From Microbacterium sp. LWS13-1.2 (lineage in GTDB: Bacteria; Actinomycetota; Actinomycetes; Actinomycetales; Microbacteriaceae): a stretch of 64,000 nucleotides of DNA. The notes beneath the pieces were generated by a model. That model saw only the letters and a program-made list of their open reading frames with translations, did no database searches and had not been told where the DNA came from. The position numbers were made by a program, and so were the translations under genes. The number at the start of each line of letters is the position of its first letter. The first letter of the stretch is position 1. Positions 8,023 through 17,360 of the stretch are shown here, piece by piece. The stretch is taken from assembly GCF_040144835.1 (NCBI RefSeq), contig NZ_CP151632.1, positions 1,302,001-1,366,000 on the forward strand. The letters run 5' to 3'.

Positions 8023-9771
8023 CTGGCGCAGAAGCCCGACGCGATCACCCGGTGGTGGCGCGGCACGAGTCTGCGCGCGAAGGTCACCGGGGTCACTGTC
8101 GCGCTCCTCGCGGTCGGCCTCATCGCCGCCGGCGTCGGCACGGCGGCGTTCCTGCGCAACTCGCTGATCGACGGCGTCGACACGCAGGTGGACTCGCTCG
8201 CCCGCACGGATGCGGCAGGCCCACTGATGGATCTGAGCGCCAACGAGGGGAATCTCGAGGCCGAGCCGATCACGAACGCGCCGCCGACGGATTATTTCGT
8301 CGCGGTCTACGAACCGACCCACGGCAAGCTGCTCGAGACCGCGGGAGGGCGAGGCGGCCCGGAGCCGGCGTTCCCTTCGGCGTTCCCCCTGGACGTCGCG
8401 CAGTCGCAGGAGCTGCGGATCGCGACGCTATCCTCCGAGGACGGCGACACGGAATTCCGCGCAACCGTCACGGTGCAGGAACTGGCCAACACAGGACTGC
8501 TCTACACGCAGATGGTCGCCGTCCCCCTCGCCACCGTGAACCGCACGATCGCCTCGTACATCGGCATCTACAGCATCCTCGCCATTCTGATCCTCGTGGG
8601 CGGGGCGGTGGCCACCCGCTACCTCGTCACCCTCACCTTCCGCAGCCTCGGCCAGGTCGAATCGACGGCCGACGCGATCGCCGCGGGCGATTTCAGCCTG
8701 CGCATGACCGACATCGAGCCCACGACGACCGAGGTCGGGCGCCTCAAGACCGCCATCAACGCGATGCTCGACCGCGTCGACGCCGCCATCACGCAGCGCG
8801 ATGCGACCGTGCGGCAGATGCGTCGGTTCATCGGCGACGCCAGCCATGAGCTGCGCACCCCGCTGGTGACCGTGCGCGGCTATGCCGAGCTGTACCGCAT
8901 GGGAGCCGTGCGCGGCGACGAGGACGTCGCGCAGTCCATGGAGCGCATCGAGAAGGAGGCGATCCGCATGGGGCTGCTGGTCGAGGACCTGCTTGCCCTC
9001 GCGCGCCTCGACGAGCGCCGCGACGTCGTCATCGGTCCGGTCGACCTGCGCCCCGTCGCCCGCGATGCCGCACTCGACGTCCGTGCGGCCTCCCCCGCAC
9101 GCCCGGTCACCGTCATCGACACCACGGTCGAGCATCCTGCGCGGCCGGTCGAGGAGGAAGCGGCAGGCGTCGCCGACGAGAAGCGGCGCACCGGAAGCAC
9201 TTCGGCGATCTCCCGGGCCGGCGCGACGCTGTCGCTGCTGCGACGGCGTCCGAAGCCCGTGCCGGCGACCGGAGCGGCGGCATCCGCCCTGCCCCCGCTG
9301 CTGCCGGATGCCGACGGCACCGCCCCTGCGGACGGGCTTCCGCCCATCGTGCTCGGGGACGAGAACCGGATCCGCCAGGTCGTGACGAACCTCCTCGGCA
9401 ACGCGCGACGGTTCACCGCCGACGACTCGCCCATCGAGCTGCGCGTCGGGACGGACGCGCGCTCCCGCATGGGCTGGATCGAGATCGTCGACCACGGCGA
9501 GGGCGTGCCGGATCAGATCAAGGACAAGATCTTCCAGCGCTTCTGGCGGGCCGACACGTCGCGAACGCGTGAGACGGGCGGCTCCGGGCTCGGTCTGTCT
9601 ATCGTGGCATCGATCGTGGAGGCGCTGCACGGCTCGGTCGACGTCGTCGACACCCCAGGCGGCGGCGCGACGTTCCGCGTCGCGTTCCCGCTGGCCGACG
9701 CCCGCGCCGCTGCGGAGCACCTCGACGTCCTGACCCAGCCGATGCCGCGCCTGGCCGACGCGTCGGAGTGA
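8023..9771 (+). CDS. Membrane sensor histidine kinase, probable CTG start
   Basis: The frame encodes an N-terminal membrane segment (TVALLAVGLIAAGVG), an extracytoplasmic region, a second membrane segment (SILAILILVGGAVA), a HAMP domain, the H-box SHELRTPLVTVRG (H near residue 274), and ATP-binding motifs NLLGNA (N box), DHGEGVP (G1) and GGSGLGLSI (G2). A long low-similarity insert separates the dimerisation and ATPase parts. The first ATG/GTG in frame (GTG 8188) would remove the first membrane helix. CTG at 8023, 5 nt after AAGGGGG (8011-8017), restores it and gives 582 residues. It partners the response regulator just upstream. Confidence 0.87.
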   Translation: MAQKPDAITRWWRGTSLRAKVTGVTVALLAVGLIAAGVGTAAFLRNSLIDGVDTQVDSLARTDAAGPLMDLSANEGNLEAEPITNAPPTDYFVAVYEPTHGKLLETAGGRGGPEPAFPSAFPLDVAQSQELRIATLSSEDGDTEFRATVTVQELANTGLLYTQMVAVPLATVNRTIASYIGIYSILAILILVGGAVATRYLVTLTFRSLGQVESTADAIAAGDFSLRMTDIEPTTTEVGRLKTAINAMLDRVDAAITQRDATVRQMRRFIGDASHELRTPLVTVRGYAELYRMGAVRGDEDVAQSMERIEKEAIRMGLLVEDLLALARLDERRDVVIGPVDLRPVARDAALDVRAASPARPVTVIDTTVEHPARPVEEEAAGVADEKRRTGSTSAISRAGATLSLLRRRPKPVPATGAAASALPPLLPDADGTAPADGLPPIVLGDENRIRQVVTNLLGNARRFTADDSPIELRVGTDARSRMGWIEIVDHGEGVPDQIKDKIFQRFWRADTSRTRETGGSGLGLSIVASIVEALHGSVDVVDTPGGGATFRVAFPLADARAAAEHLDVLTQPMPRLADASE

Positions 9772-9912
9772 CGCGCCTCCTCCCCCGCCGGCGATTCCGC
9801 GCCTCCGTCCCCAGATGACGACGGATGCCGTTTCCCGCGCATCCCAGACCCCTAGCGTGGCGTGCACCGCGGGTTCGGCATCCGGCCGCCGCACGTTGAT
9901 CAGGAGTCCCGA

Positions 9913-10200
9913 ATGGCCGTCTTCACCGTCGACAGCGACAGCATCCTCACCTCGACCGCCACGGTGCGCGGCACGATCGACCGGCTGCAGGCGGAGTCGA
10001 ACGCGATGCTCTCACAGCTGACCCAGCTGCAGTCCTCGTGGACCGGCTCTGCCTCTGCGGCATTCGCGGGTGTCGTCGAGCAGTGGCGCGCCACGCAGCG
10101 CCAGGTCGAGGAGTCCCTCGCCAGCATCAACGCGTCGCTCGCCGCCGCCGGCCGCCAGTACGCCGACACCGAACTGGCGACGACGAGCCTGTTCCGCTGA
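9913..10200 (+). CDS. WXG100-family protein (ESAT-6-like), orphan
   Basis: This 95-residue protein starts at ATG 9913, after an AGGAG ribosome site at 9902-9906. It is predicted to form two helices with a central turn carrying the W-x-G motif in SSWTGSAS, the hallmark of substrates and chaperones of ESX/type VII secretion. No ESX ATPase (EccC), membrane component or second WXG100 gene is nearby, so the exporting machinery is elsewhere or absent. The gene stands alone between the histidine kinase and a terminator shared with groL. A C-terminal YxxxD/E-like secretion signal (YADTE) is visible. Confidence 0.85.
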   Translation: MAVFTVDSDSILTSTATVRGTIDRLQAESNAMLSQLTQLQSSWTGSASAAFAGVVEQWRATQRQVEESLASINASLAAAGRQYADTELATTSLFR

Positions 10201-10227
10201 TCTTGTTCCGCTGAACCCCCCCGAACG

Positions 10228-10261
10228 CAGAACGGCCCCTCCGCGAGGAGGGGCCGTTCTG
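10228..10261. terminator. Bidirectional hairpin between WXG100 gene and groL
   Basis: A perfect 15-bp stem (10228-10242 with 10247-10261) with a 4-nt loop sits between two convergent genes. Confidence 0.85.
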
Positions 10262-10286
10262 TGAACGCGTTACGCGAGGGGCGGGA

Positions 10287-11942
<1,656 letters not shown>

Positions 11943-11969
11943 TTAGCACTCAACAAACACGAGTGCTAA
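11943..11969. promoter_or_regulatory. CIRCE element (HrcA operator), perfect copy
   Basis: TTAGCACTC-N9-GAGTGCTAA matches the CIRCE consensus at all 18 arm positions. It lies 36 bp upstream of the groL start. HrcA bound here would block groL transcription until heat stress. Confidence 0.95.
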
Positions 11970-11975
11970 ATCATT

Positions 11976-12002
11976 CTGGCACTCGACCCTATCGAGTGCA
12001 AG
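11976..12002. promoter_or_regulatory. Second CIRCE element, imperfect outer bases
   Basis: The core GCACTC-N9-GAGTGC is intact with the same 9-nt spacer, while the outer arm bases deviate from TTA/TAA. It is centred 33 bp from the perfect copy. On the minus strand it overlaps a possible -35 (TTGCAC) for groL. Confidence 0.8.
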
Positions 12003-12095
12003 CCGCGGTGACGGATGCCGACATACGAGGAGACGGGATGCCTCGCGGCATCCCGTCTCCTGGGTCATGTCAGCGCCGGGCGCTGGGTCGGCTGG

Positions 12096-12296
12096 TCAGA
12101 CGACGCGCACCGACTCCGCCTGAGGGCCTTTCTGGCCGGAGCCGACCGTGAACTCCACGGTCTGACCCTCTTCGAGCACGCGGAAGCCCGACATGTCGAT
12201 GTTCGAGTAGTGGACGAAGACGTCCTGGCCGTCGGCGACGGTGATGAAGCCGAATCCCTTCTCGGCGTTGAACCATTTGACGGTGCCCTGGGTCAT
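12096..12296 (-). CDS. Cold shock protein (CspA family)
   Basis: This 66-residue protein is a single cold-shock (OB-fold) domain: [15 protein letters not shown] carries RNP1 and VFVHYSNI carries RNP2. The ATG at 12296 has an AGGAG ribosome site upstream; the open frame extends further but without support. Cold-shock proteins bind single-stranded RNA and DNA and act as RNA chaperones. It is a single gene with its own intergenic regions. Confidence 0.95.
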   Translation of the reverse strand: MTQGTVKWFNAEKGFGFITVADGQDVFVHYSNIDMSGFRVLEEGQTVEFTVGSGQKGPQAESVRVV

Positions 12297-12426
12297 GCGA
12301 ATCTCCTGTAGCCGACGGTGCAGGGCTTCATCGTATGCAGGCGAAAACTCGGCCTCGGCGCGATTCGTCACTTGTTGACACGCAGGAATACAAGTGTTTA
12401 CCGGCGCGAAACACGACGCCCGGCGA

Positions 12427-12996
12427 TCAGGGAGTGGGTGCGGGCGTCTGCCCCGCGGCGGTGCGGTCTAGGCCGATCACGACCGTCAGCTGAGGGACAT
12501 CGGGCGAGGTGGCCGGATAGGCCTCGCTCTGCTCGATCTCCGCGCCGCCGATGACGCCGGCGAGGCCGGCCGCAGCCGCTTCGTCGGCAGGATCCACGTA
12601 GAAGACGGTGGTCGTCGGGAAGTCCTGCGAGCCCGCTTCACCCGCCGTCACCTTCTCGTCGGCCCATCCGGCGCCGACGACGACGTCCTTCATCTGCGTG
12701 GCCAGTCCCTGCTCGGGAGTCGCGTTGAGGATCATGACGTCGTAGTTCACGTCGACGACCGGCGTGACCTCGGGGAGGGGCGCCACCGTGGGAGTCGGCG
12801 TCGGCACGAGCTCGATGCGGCCGGACGCCAGCAGCGTCCCGAAGATCCCGATGACGATGAGCACGACGGTGGCCAGCGCCGCCCACAGCAGCACGACCCA
12901 GCCGCGCATCCGCGGGTTCTCCGCCCGGTGGGCGCCCACGCGGTCCGTCTCCGGCACATCGTCGAAACGATCCCGAGGGAAACTGGTGGTCGGCAC
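12427..12996 (-). CDS. LytR C-terminal domain protein, membrane-anchored
   Basis: This 189-residue protein has a short cytoplasmic N-terminus, one membrane helix at about 32-57 ([20 protein letters not shown]), a Pro/Thr linker and a LytR_C domain (about 83-180) beginning [13 protein letters not shown]. LytR_C domains accompany cell-envelope LytR-CpsA-Psr enzymes, but the catalytic LCP domain is absent, so the protein is probably an accessory or binding subunit on the outer face of the membrane. It is followed on the same strand by the cold shock gene and preceded by a DUF3263 gene. The function is not established. Confidence 0.8.
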   Translation of the reverse strand: MPTTSFPRDRFDDVPETDRVGAHRAENPRMRGWVVLLWAALATVVLIVIGIFGTLLASGRIELVPTPTPTVAPLPEVTPVVDVNYDVMILNATPEQGLATQMKDVVVGAGWADEKVTAGEAGSQDFPTTTVFYVDPADEAAAAGLAGVIGGAEIEQSEAYPATSPDVPQLTVVIGLDRTAAGQTPAPTP

Positions 12997-13064
12997 CCGT
13001 CGATGCTACCCGGCGAACGCCGGGCGTTCCGTCTGCGACAGCCGGTCCGGGCCCGAACCGCGAC

Positions 13065-13313
13065 TCAGCGCGCGTCGGCGGCGCGGGCGGCGCGCTCGTG
13101 GAGGCGGACCTCACGCAGCCGGCGCAGCCGCTTGACGAGCATCGGATCGTGCTCCTGCGCCTCGGTCGTGTCGATGAGCCGCCCGAGGAGTTGGTAGTAC
13201 CGTGCCGGCGAGATCCCCAGCTCGGCGCGGATCGCCTCCTCCTTGGCTCCCGCGTGCCGGCGCCATTCGACCTCGAATTCGAGGATGGCGCGGTCGCGGT
13301 CGGTCAGAGGCAC
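13065..13313 (-). CDS. DUF3263 family small protein
   Basis: This 82-residue protein is basic and helical. It begins with LTDRDRAILEFEVEWRRHAG and contains ELGISPARYYQLLGRLI, which reads like a helix-turn-helix recognition segment. DUF3263 proteins are conserved in Actinobacteria and probably bind DNA, but the role is unknown. It lies 9 bp downstream of the DUF2332 gene on the same strand, so the two are likely co-transcribed, with the LytR_C gene further along. Confidence 0.82.
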   Translation of the reverse strand: MPLTDRDRAILEFEVEWRRHAGAKEEAIRAELGISPARYYQLLGRLIDTTEAQEHDPMLVKRLRRLREVRLHERAARAADAR

Positions 13314-13322
13314 GCGTCCACG

Positions 13323-14342
13323 CTAGCCCGCGGCATCCGTCTCTCCGGTGCGCCACGCGCGCCAGTGCACGAACGAGCCGAGCGGATCCACCGCGGCGAG
13401 CGCCTCGCCGTCGCGGCCGAGCACGAAGCCGCCCCACGCGTCGGGGTCCACGGGCGACCGCCACCCCTCGTGCAGGGCCGGCGGATCGATCGTGATCCAC
13501 ACCGCGTCCAGTCGCCGCACGGCCTCGATGAGGCGCTCGCGTCCGGCACGCGGGATGTGCGGGAGCACGCCCGGGGTCGTCACGACGAGCGTCGCGCCGG
13601 CCGGCGCGGCCCCGGCGGCGGCGTGCAGCACGTCCGGGTCGGACGCGTCACCCGCCCGCAGCAGTGGTGGGTCCGCCGCGGCGATGTCGAGGGCTGCGGC
13701 GATGCGGTCGGCTCGCCCGGCCTCTCCCGGCCACACGAGGCTCGTGAGGAAACGGCGATCGCCGGCGTCGGCGGCGTCTAGCGGATCGAGGTCGATCCCG
13801 CCGCGCCACACCAGCTCCGGCATGCGCAGGGGCGGATCGCCGGTGATCTCGCATTCCAGCACCACCGTCGATTGACCGCCGGCAGGATCCAGCGCCACGA
13901 CGCCGCCACCGCTGCGGTAGCGGTACGAGTAGCGGTCCGGATAGAGGCACAGTCCCGCGCTCGCGCCGACCTCCAGCAGCGCGATCGGCCCGAGGATCGT
14001 CGCCAGCGCGGGGAGCAGGACGGCACACCGCATCGGCTCGTTGGTCTGCAGGCGCCGCACGGATGCCTCGGCCACGGTCTGGTCGGCGTGAGCTCGCAGC
14101 CACGCGGCCCACGCCGCGAAGTCCGCCTCGGGCGCGCCGAGCATGCGCGTGACCGCGAAGACGAGCGGCGGCTGCCGGCGCGTGGCCGGGATGCGCGCGA
14201 GGATCGCGGCGACCTCCGGGTCGGCGGCCACACCGCCGGCCCAGCCCGCGTAGAGCTCCGAGCGCCCGGGGGCCTCGTCGCGGGCGAAGCGCGCGTACCG
14301 CTCCACGACCGCCGCGGTCTCGGCATCCGGGTCCTGGATCAT
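13323..14342 (-). CDS. DUF2332 family protein
   Basis: From ATG 14342, with GGGAGG upstream, the protein is 339 residues. DUF2332 proteins are common in Actinobacteria and other bacteria. A GASAG segment in LLEVGASAGLCLYPDRYSYRY resembles the SAM-binding glycine loop of class I methyltransferases, and TLVVTTPGVLPHIP could be a later strand of the same fold. A methyltransferase-like fold is therefore possible but unproven. The frame is open upstream to 14504, but that stretch runs through the palindromic repeat at 14374-14448 and looks non-coding. Confidence 0.8.
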   Translation of the reverse strand: MIQDPDAETAAVVERYARFARDEAPGRSELYAGWAGGVAADPEVAAILARIPATRRQPPLVFAVTRMLGAPEADFAAWAAWLRAHADQTVAEASVRRLQTNEPMRCAVLLPALATILGPIALLEVGASAGLCLYPDRYSYRYRSGGGVVALDPAGGQSTVVLECEITGDPPLRMPELVWRGGIDLDPLDAADAGDRRFLTSLVWPGEAGRADRIAAALDIAAADPPLLRAGDASDPDVLHAAAGAAPAGATLVVTTPGVLPHIPRAGRERLIEAVRRLDAVWITIDPPALHEGWRSPVDPDAWGGFVLGRDGEALAAVDPLGSFVHWRAWRTGETDAAG

Positions 14343-14373
14343 CCCGCCATCCTCCCCCACGGTCCTGCTCTCC

Positions 14374-14448
14374 GGGGTTTGGGGCGCCCGGTGAACGTTC
14401 GGGGCGCACGCGACGCGCCCCGAACGTTCCTGGCGCGCCCCGAACCCC
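14374..14448. repeat. Large nested palindrome (REP/BIME-like element)
   Basis: The arms 14374-14407 and 14415-14448 (34 nt each) form an imperfect palindrome with a 7-nt loop. The inner 15 bp (14393-14407 with 14415-14429) are perfect. The unit GGGGCGC with flanking GAACGTTC or GGGGTT is repeated in direct and inverted orientation, giving four related half-units. It lies between the divergent DUF2332 and msrB genes, so it is not a terminator of either. I take it to be an extragenic palindromic repeat. Confidence 0.7.
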
Positions 14449-14533
14449 TCCACCCGACGACCCGCTGCCCCACCGGCTGGGGTTGAATGGAACCTGGAAT
14501 ACACGGGCCGGATGCTGTGCCCAGGAGGAGACC

Positions 14534-14950
14534 ATGAACTACGCCGTCGACAAGAGCGACGCCCAGTGGCGCGAAGACCTGACCGCCGAGCAGTACGCGG
14601 TCCTGCGCGAAGCCGGCACCGAGCGGCCGTGGACCGGTGAGCTGCTCGACGAGGGCCGCGCCGGCCTGTACACGTGCGCGGCGTGCGGCGCCGAGCTGTT
14701 CCAGAGCGGCACGAAGTTCGACTCGCACTGCGGGTGGCCGAGCTTCTACGAGTCGATCCGTCCCGACGCGGTCGAACTGATCGAGGACAGCAGTCACGGG
14801 ATGGTGCGCACCGAAGTGCGCTGCGCGAACTGCGGCTCGCACCTCGGCCACGTGTTCCCCGACGGCTTCGGCACCCCGACGGGCGACCGCTACTGCATGA
14901 ACTCGATCTCGCTGCAGTTCACGCCGGGCGACGACGCCGGGACCGTCTGA
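14534..14950 (+). CDS. msrB: Peptide-methionine (R)-S-oxide reductase
   Basis: This 138-residue protein is a complete MsrB domain. The two zinc-binding CxxC motifs are CAACG and CANCG, FDSHCGWPSFYE contains a conserved active-site region, and the catalytic cysteine is in RYCMNS near the C-terminus. It reduces methionine-R-sulfoxide in oxidised proteins using thioredoxin. The ATG at 14534 follows AGGAGGAG. Its stop overlaps the start of the nitroreductase gene (TGATG), so the two are translationally coupled, which suggests a shared redox role. Confidence 0.96.
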   Translation: MNYAVDKSDAQWREDLTAEQYAVLREAGTERPWTGELLDEGRAGLYTCAACGAELFQSGTKFDSHCGWPSFYESIRPDAVELIEDSSHGMVRTEVRCANCGSHLGHVFPDGFGTPTGDRYCMNSISLQFTPGDDAGTV

Positions 14951-15486
14951 TGCCCGGAGCACTGGAGGCTGCCCTCGCGCGCCGTTCGTGGTCGAAGGTG
15001 ACCGACGAGGCGCCGACCCACGCCGAACTGCTGCAGTTCGTGGCGGCCGCGGGCCGAGTCGCCGACCACTCGTCGCTGCGGCCGTGGCGGCTCATCGAGC
15101 TGCGCGGCGAGGACCGCGAGCGACTCGGCCGCGCGATCAACAAGGGGCAGGGAGACAAGGGCGTCTCGTCGAAGCCGCTGCGCGCACCGCTGCTCGTCGC
15201 GGTGGTGGCGAGCTACCACAAGAGCCACAAGGTGCCGCGCTGGGAGCAGGAGGCCGTGGCCTCGGGCGTCGCGCACATGCTGAGCCTGCTGCTCGACGAG
15301 GCCGGCTGGGGCGTCTTCTGGCGCACCGGCCACTACACGCGTGCGAAGGCCGTCGCGAAGGCCCACGGTCTCAAGAAGAACGAGGAGCTGCTCGGCTGGC
15401 TCTACGTCGGCGGCAAGCCGCCGCGCTCCCGGCCGGAACGGCGCAAGGCCGTCGACGCCCGCGCGTTCGTCACCCGCATGCCCTGA
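14950..15486 (+). CDS. Nitroreductase-family protein
   Basis: This 178-residue protein matches the FMN-dependent nitroreductase fold: an N-terminal basic stretch with RRSWSKV, an RVADHSSLRPWRL segment typical of the FMN-phosphate site, a hydrophobic dimer region and a C-terminal LLGWLYVGGKPP. The ATG overlaps the msrB stop. Substrates are unknown. Such enzymes use NAD(P)H to reduce nitro compounds or quinones. A hairpin follows before the convergent bcp gene. Confidence 0.82.
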   Translation: MPGALEAALARRSWSKVTDEAPTHAELLQFVAAAGRVADHSSLRPWRLIELRGEDRERLGRAINKGQGDKGVSSKPLRAPLLVAVVASYHKSHKVPRWEQEAVASGVAHMLSLLLDEAGWGVFWRTGHYTRAKAVAKAHGLKKNEELLGWLYVGGKPPRSRPERRKAVDARAFVTRMP

Positions 15487-15533
15487 GGCAGGCACATCGT
15501 CGCCCTGGCGCCACGTAGGCGCCCGGGAGGCGG

Positions 15534-15561
15534 GCGGATCGAGACGGATGCCGCGATCCGC
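15534..15561. terminator. Hairpin between convergent nitroreductase and bcp
   Basis: The 8-bp stem GCGGATCG / CGATCCGC with a 12-nt loop lies in the 117-bp gap between two convergent genes. The loop contains the common local word GGATGCCG. Confidence 0.45.
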
Positions 15562-15603
15562 GCTCCCTGCCGGGAGAGCGTCGGCGGCCGGGCCGAACCC
15601 GGC

Positions 15604-16077
15604 TCAGGCGGCGAGCTGTGCCCGGAGGCGGTCGACGTGGCCCTGCGGGTCGACGCGGTACTCGGCGGACTCCACCGTGCCGTCGGCGGCCAGCACGAAG
15701 GTCGAGCGGATGAGACCCACGCGCTCCTCGCCGCCCACGACCTTGGCGCCCCAGGCGCCCCACGCCTCGGCGACCGCGTGGTCCTCGTCCGAGAGCAGCG
15801 GGAACTCCAGCTGCTCGGCGTTCGCCCACTCCGCGAGCCGCTCGACCGGGTCGGGCGAGATGCCGACGACGGCCACGCCGGCGGCCTGGAGCGAGGCGAG
15901 GTTGTCGCGGAAGTCGCAGGCCTCGGTCGTACAGCCGGGTGTGAACGCGGCCGGGTAGAAGTACACGATCAGGCGGCGCCCGGCGAAGTCCTCCGGGCGC
16001 ACGACGGCGCCGGTGGAGTCGGGAAGGGCGAAGCCGGGGTTCCGGTCGCCTTCGTGCAGGCGGATGTCGTCGGCCAT
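15604..16077 (-). CDS. bcp: Thioredoxin-dependent peroxiredoxin, Bcp/PrxQ type
   Basis: This 157-residue AhpC/TSA-fold protein has the peroxidatic cysteine in FTPGCTTEACDF and the resolving cysteine five residues later, the atypical 2-Cys PrxQ/Bcp signature. It reduces hydrogen peroxide and organic peroxides in the cytoplasm using thioredoxin. The ATG at 16077 follows a GAAGGGA ribosome site. It lies 38 bp after the CitE-like gene on the same strand and may be co-transcribed with it. Confidence 0.94.
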   Translation of the reverse strand: MADDIRLHEGDRNPGFALPDSTGAVVRPEDFAGRRLIVYFYPAAFTPGCTTEACDFRDNLASLQAAGVAVVGISPDPVERLAEWANAEQLEFPLLSDEDHAVAEAWGAWGAKVVGGEERVGLIRSTFVLAADGTVESAEYRVDPQGHVDRLRAQLAA

Positions 16078-16115
16078 GTCATTTGTCCCTTCGAGGGTCG
16101 GGGGTGATGCGGCGG

Positions 16116-17030
16116 TCACGACGTCGGGTGGACGCCGAACGCCATCGCAAGCTTCTCGATCTTCTGCGCCCGGCCCAGGCGAGGCAAGTCGCTGCCGTCG
16201 CGGATGACGCGGCCCCGGCCCTCGAAGTCGGCCAGGAAGTCCAGTGCCCACTCCACCTCGCTCGGGGTCGGGCAGATCACCTCGTTGATGACGGGCGCCT
16301 GCTCGGCGGCCAGGCACAGCTTGCCGGTCATGCCCATCGAGACGGTGATCGCGGAGTGCTCGCGCAGCGTCGGCATGCTGTTGCCGACGGTGGGGCCGTC
16401 GATGGGGCCGGGAAGGTCTCCCACGCGACTGGCGACGACCAGGCGGGCGCGCGGGTAGGCCATGGCCTCGGCATCCGCGCTCATGCCGGTGTCGCGCCGG
16501 AAGTCTCCGCTGCCGAACGCGAGCCGGAACGCGCCGCGCGCGCGGGCGATGTGCGCGGCATCCTCCACGCCCAGTGCTGACTCGATCAGCGCCACCACGG
16601 GCACGCTGGCGCGCAGGCGGTCGAACGAGCTTGTGACCTGGTCGGGCGACTCGGTCTTGGCGAGCATGATGCCCAGCAGCCCGGGCGCGCCGACGAGCGC
16701 AGCCAGATCGTCGGCCCAGAAGGGGCTCGCCGCGTCGTTCACTCGCACCCACGCGCGGCCGCCGGCGGTAAGCCAGTCGACCACGTCCTGACGGGCCTGC
16801 GACTTGTTGCTCGGATCGACCGCGTCCTCGATGTCGAGGACCACTGCGTCGGCACGCGAGGCCGCCATGTCGTGGAACGAGTCGGGGCGCGTTCCGGGCA
16901 CGAGCAGCCAGGAGCGGGCGATCGACGGGTCTACGGCGCGATGGGGCCCCGGACGGGTCGAGATCAGGGTGCGCAGATCCTCCTCGGGATCGAGCACCTC
17001 TGCACCGTTGCCATAGGGATCTGCCGACAT
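16116..17030 (-). CDS. HpcH/HpaI aldolase / citrate lyase beta-like (CitE family)
   Basis: This 304-residue protein has the CitE-type TIM barrel: RSWLLVPGTRPDSF near residue 40, the metal-site segment VVLDIEDAVDPSNK, the arginine of WVRVNDAASPFW, VVALIESALGVED and AFGSGDFRRDTGM. These enzymes cleave or transfer short-chain acyl-CoA esters such as citramalyl-, malyl- or beta-methylmalyl-CoA. No CitD or CitF subunits are nearby, so it acts as a free-standing lyase or thioesterase with unknown substrate. The frame extends to 17162, but the start at 17030 fits the family length. Confidence 0.85.
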   Translation of the reverse strand: MSADPYGNGAEVLDPEEDLRTLISTRPGPHRAVDPSIARSWLLVPGTRPDSFHDMAASRADAVVLDIEDAVDPSNKSQARQDVVDWLTAGGRAWVRVNDAASPFWADDLAALVGAPGLLGIMLAKTESPDQVTSSFDRLRASVPVVALIESALGVEDAAHIARARGAFRLAFGSGDFRRDTGMSADAEAMAYPRARLVVASRVGDLPGPIDGPTVGNSMPTLREHSAITVSMGMTGKLCLAAEQAPVINEVICPTPSEVEWALDFLADFEGRGRVIRDGSDLPRLGRAQKIEKLAMAFGVHPTS

Positions 17031-17360
17031 CTCACTCTTCTTCCGTGCTTCGGGTCTCGCGCGGCCCGGGCCGTCGGGGTCTCGGCCACGCGGGGCGCGA
17101 CGGGCGGCCGGCCGGATTCTCCGGTCGACCGCGTCGGGTGCGCGCTCGCGGGGGTTCCACACGGAGCACGACGCCTCGGTGCGGCTGACGACGCCGGGGG
17201 TCCGACGGTCGCGCCGCCATCCATTCCATCATCTTCTCGAGCGCGACAGCGCATGTGACGGCGGCAGGGACCCGCGGAAGCGCCGGACGGGTGCGTCGTG
17301 CGTCCGCGGGGAGAGCCGCCGATTCTTCCGCGGGGAGCGCTGCCCGTTCGGGCCGCAGCG
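17031..17360. other. 330-bp stretch without a supported gene
   Basis: The stretch lies between the start of the CitE-like gene and the stop of the DMT permease gene, both on the minus strand. Several frames are open because of the high GC content, but none has a convincing start, ribosome site or family-like sequence. I see no strong hairpin or repeat. It presumably holds the promoter of the citE-bcp unit. Confidence 0.5.

Noticed and set aside
17031..17360. A small gene on either strand between the CitE-like and DMT genes
   Set aside because: Open frames are present but none has a ribosome site, plausible composition or family-like sequence.
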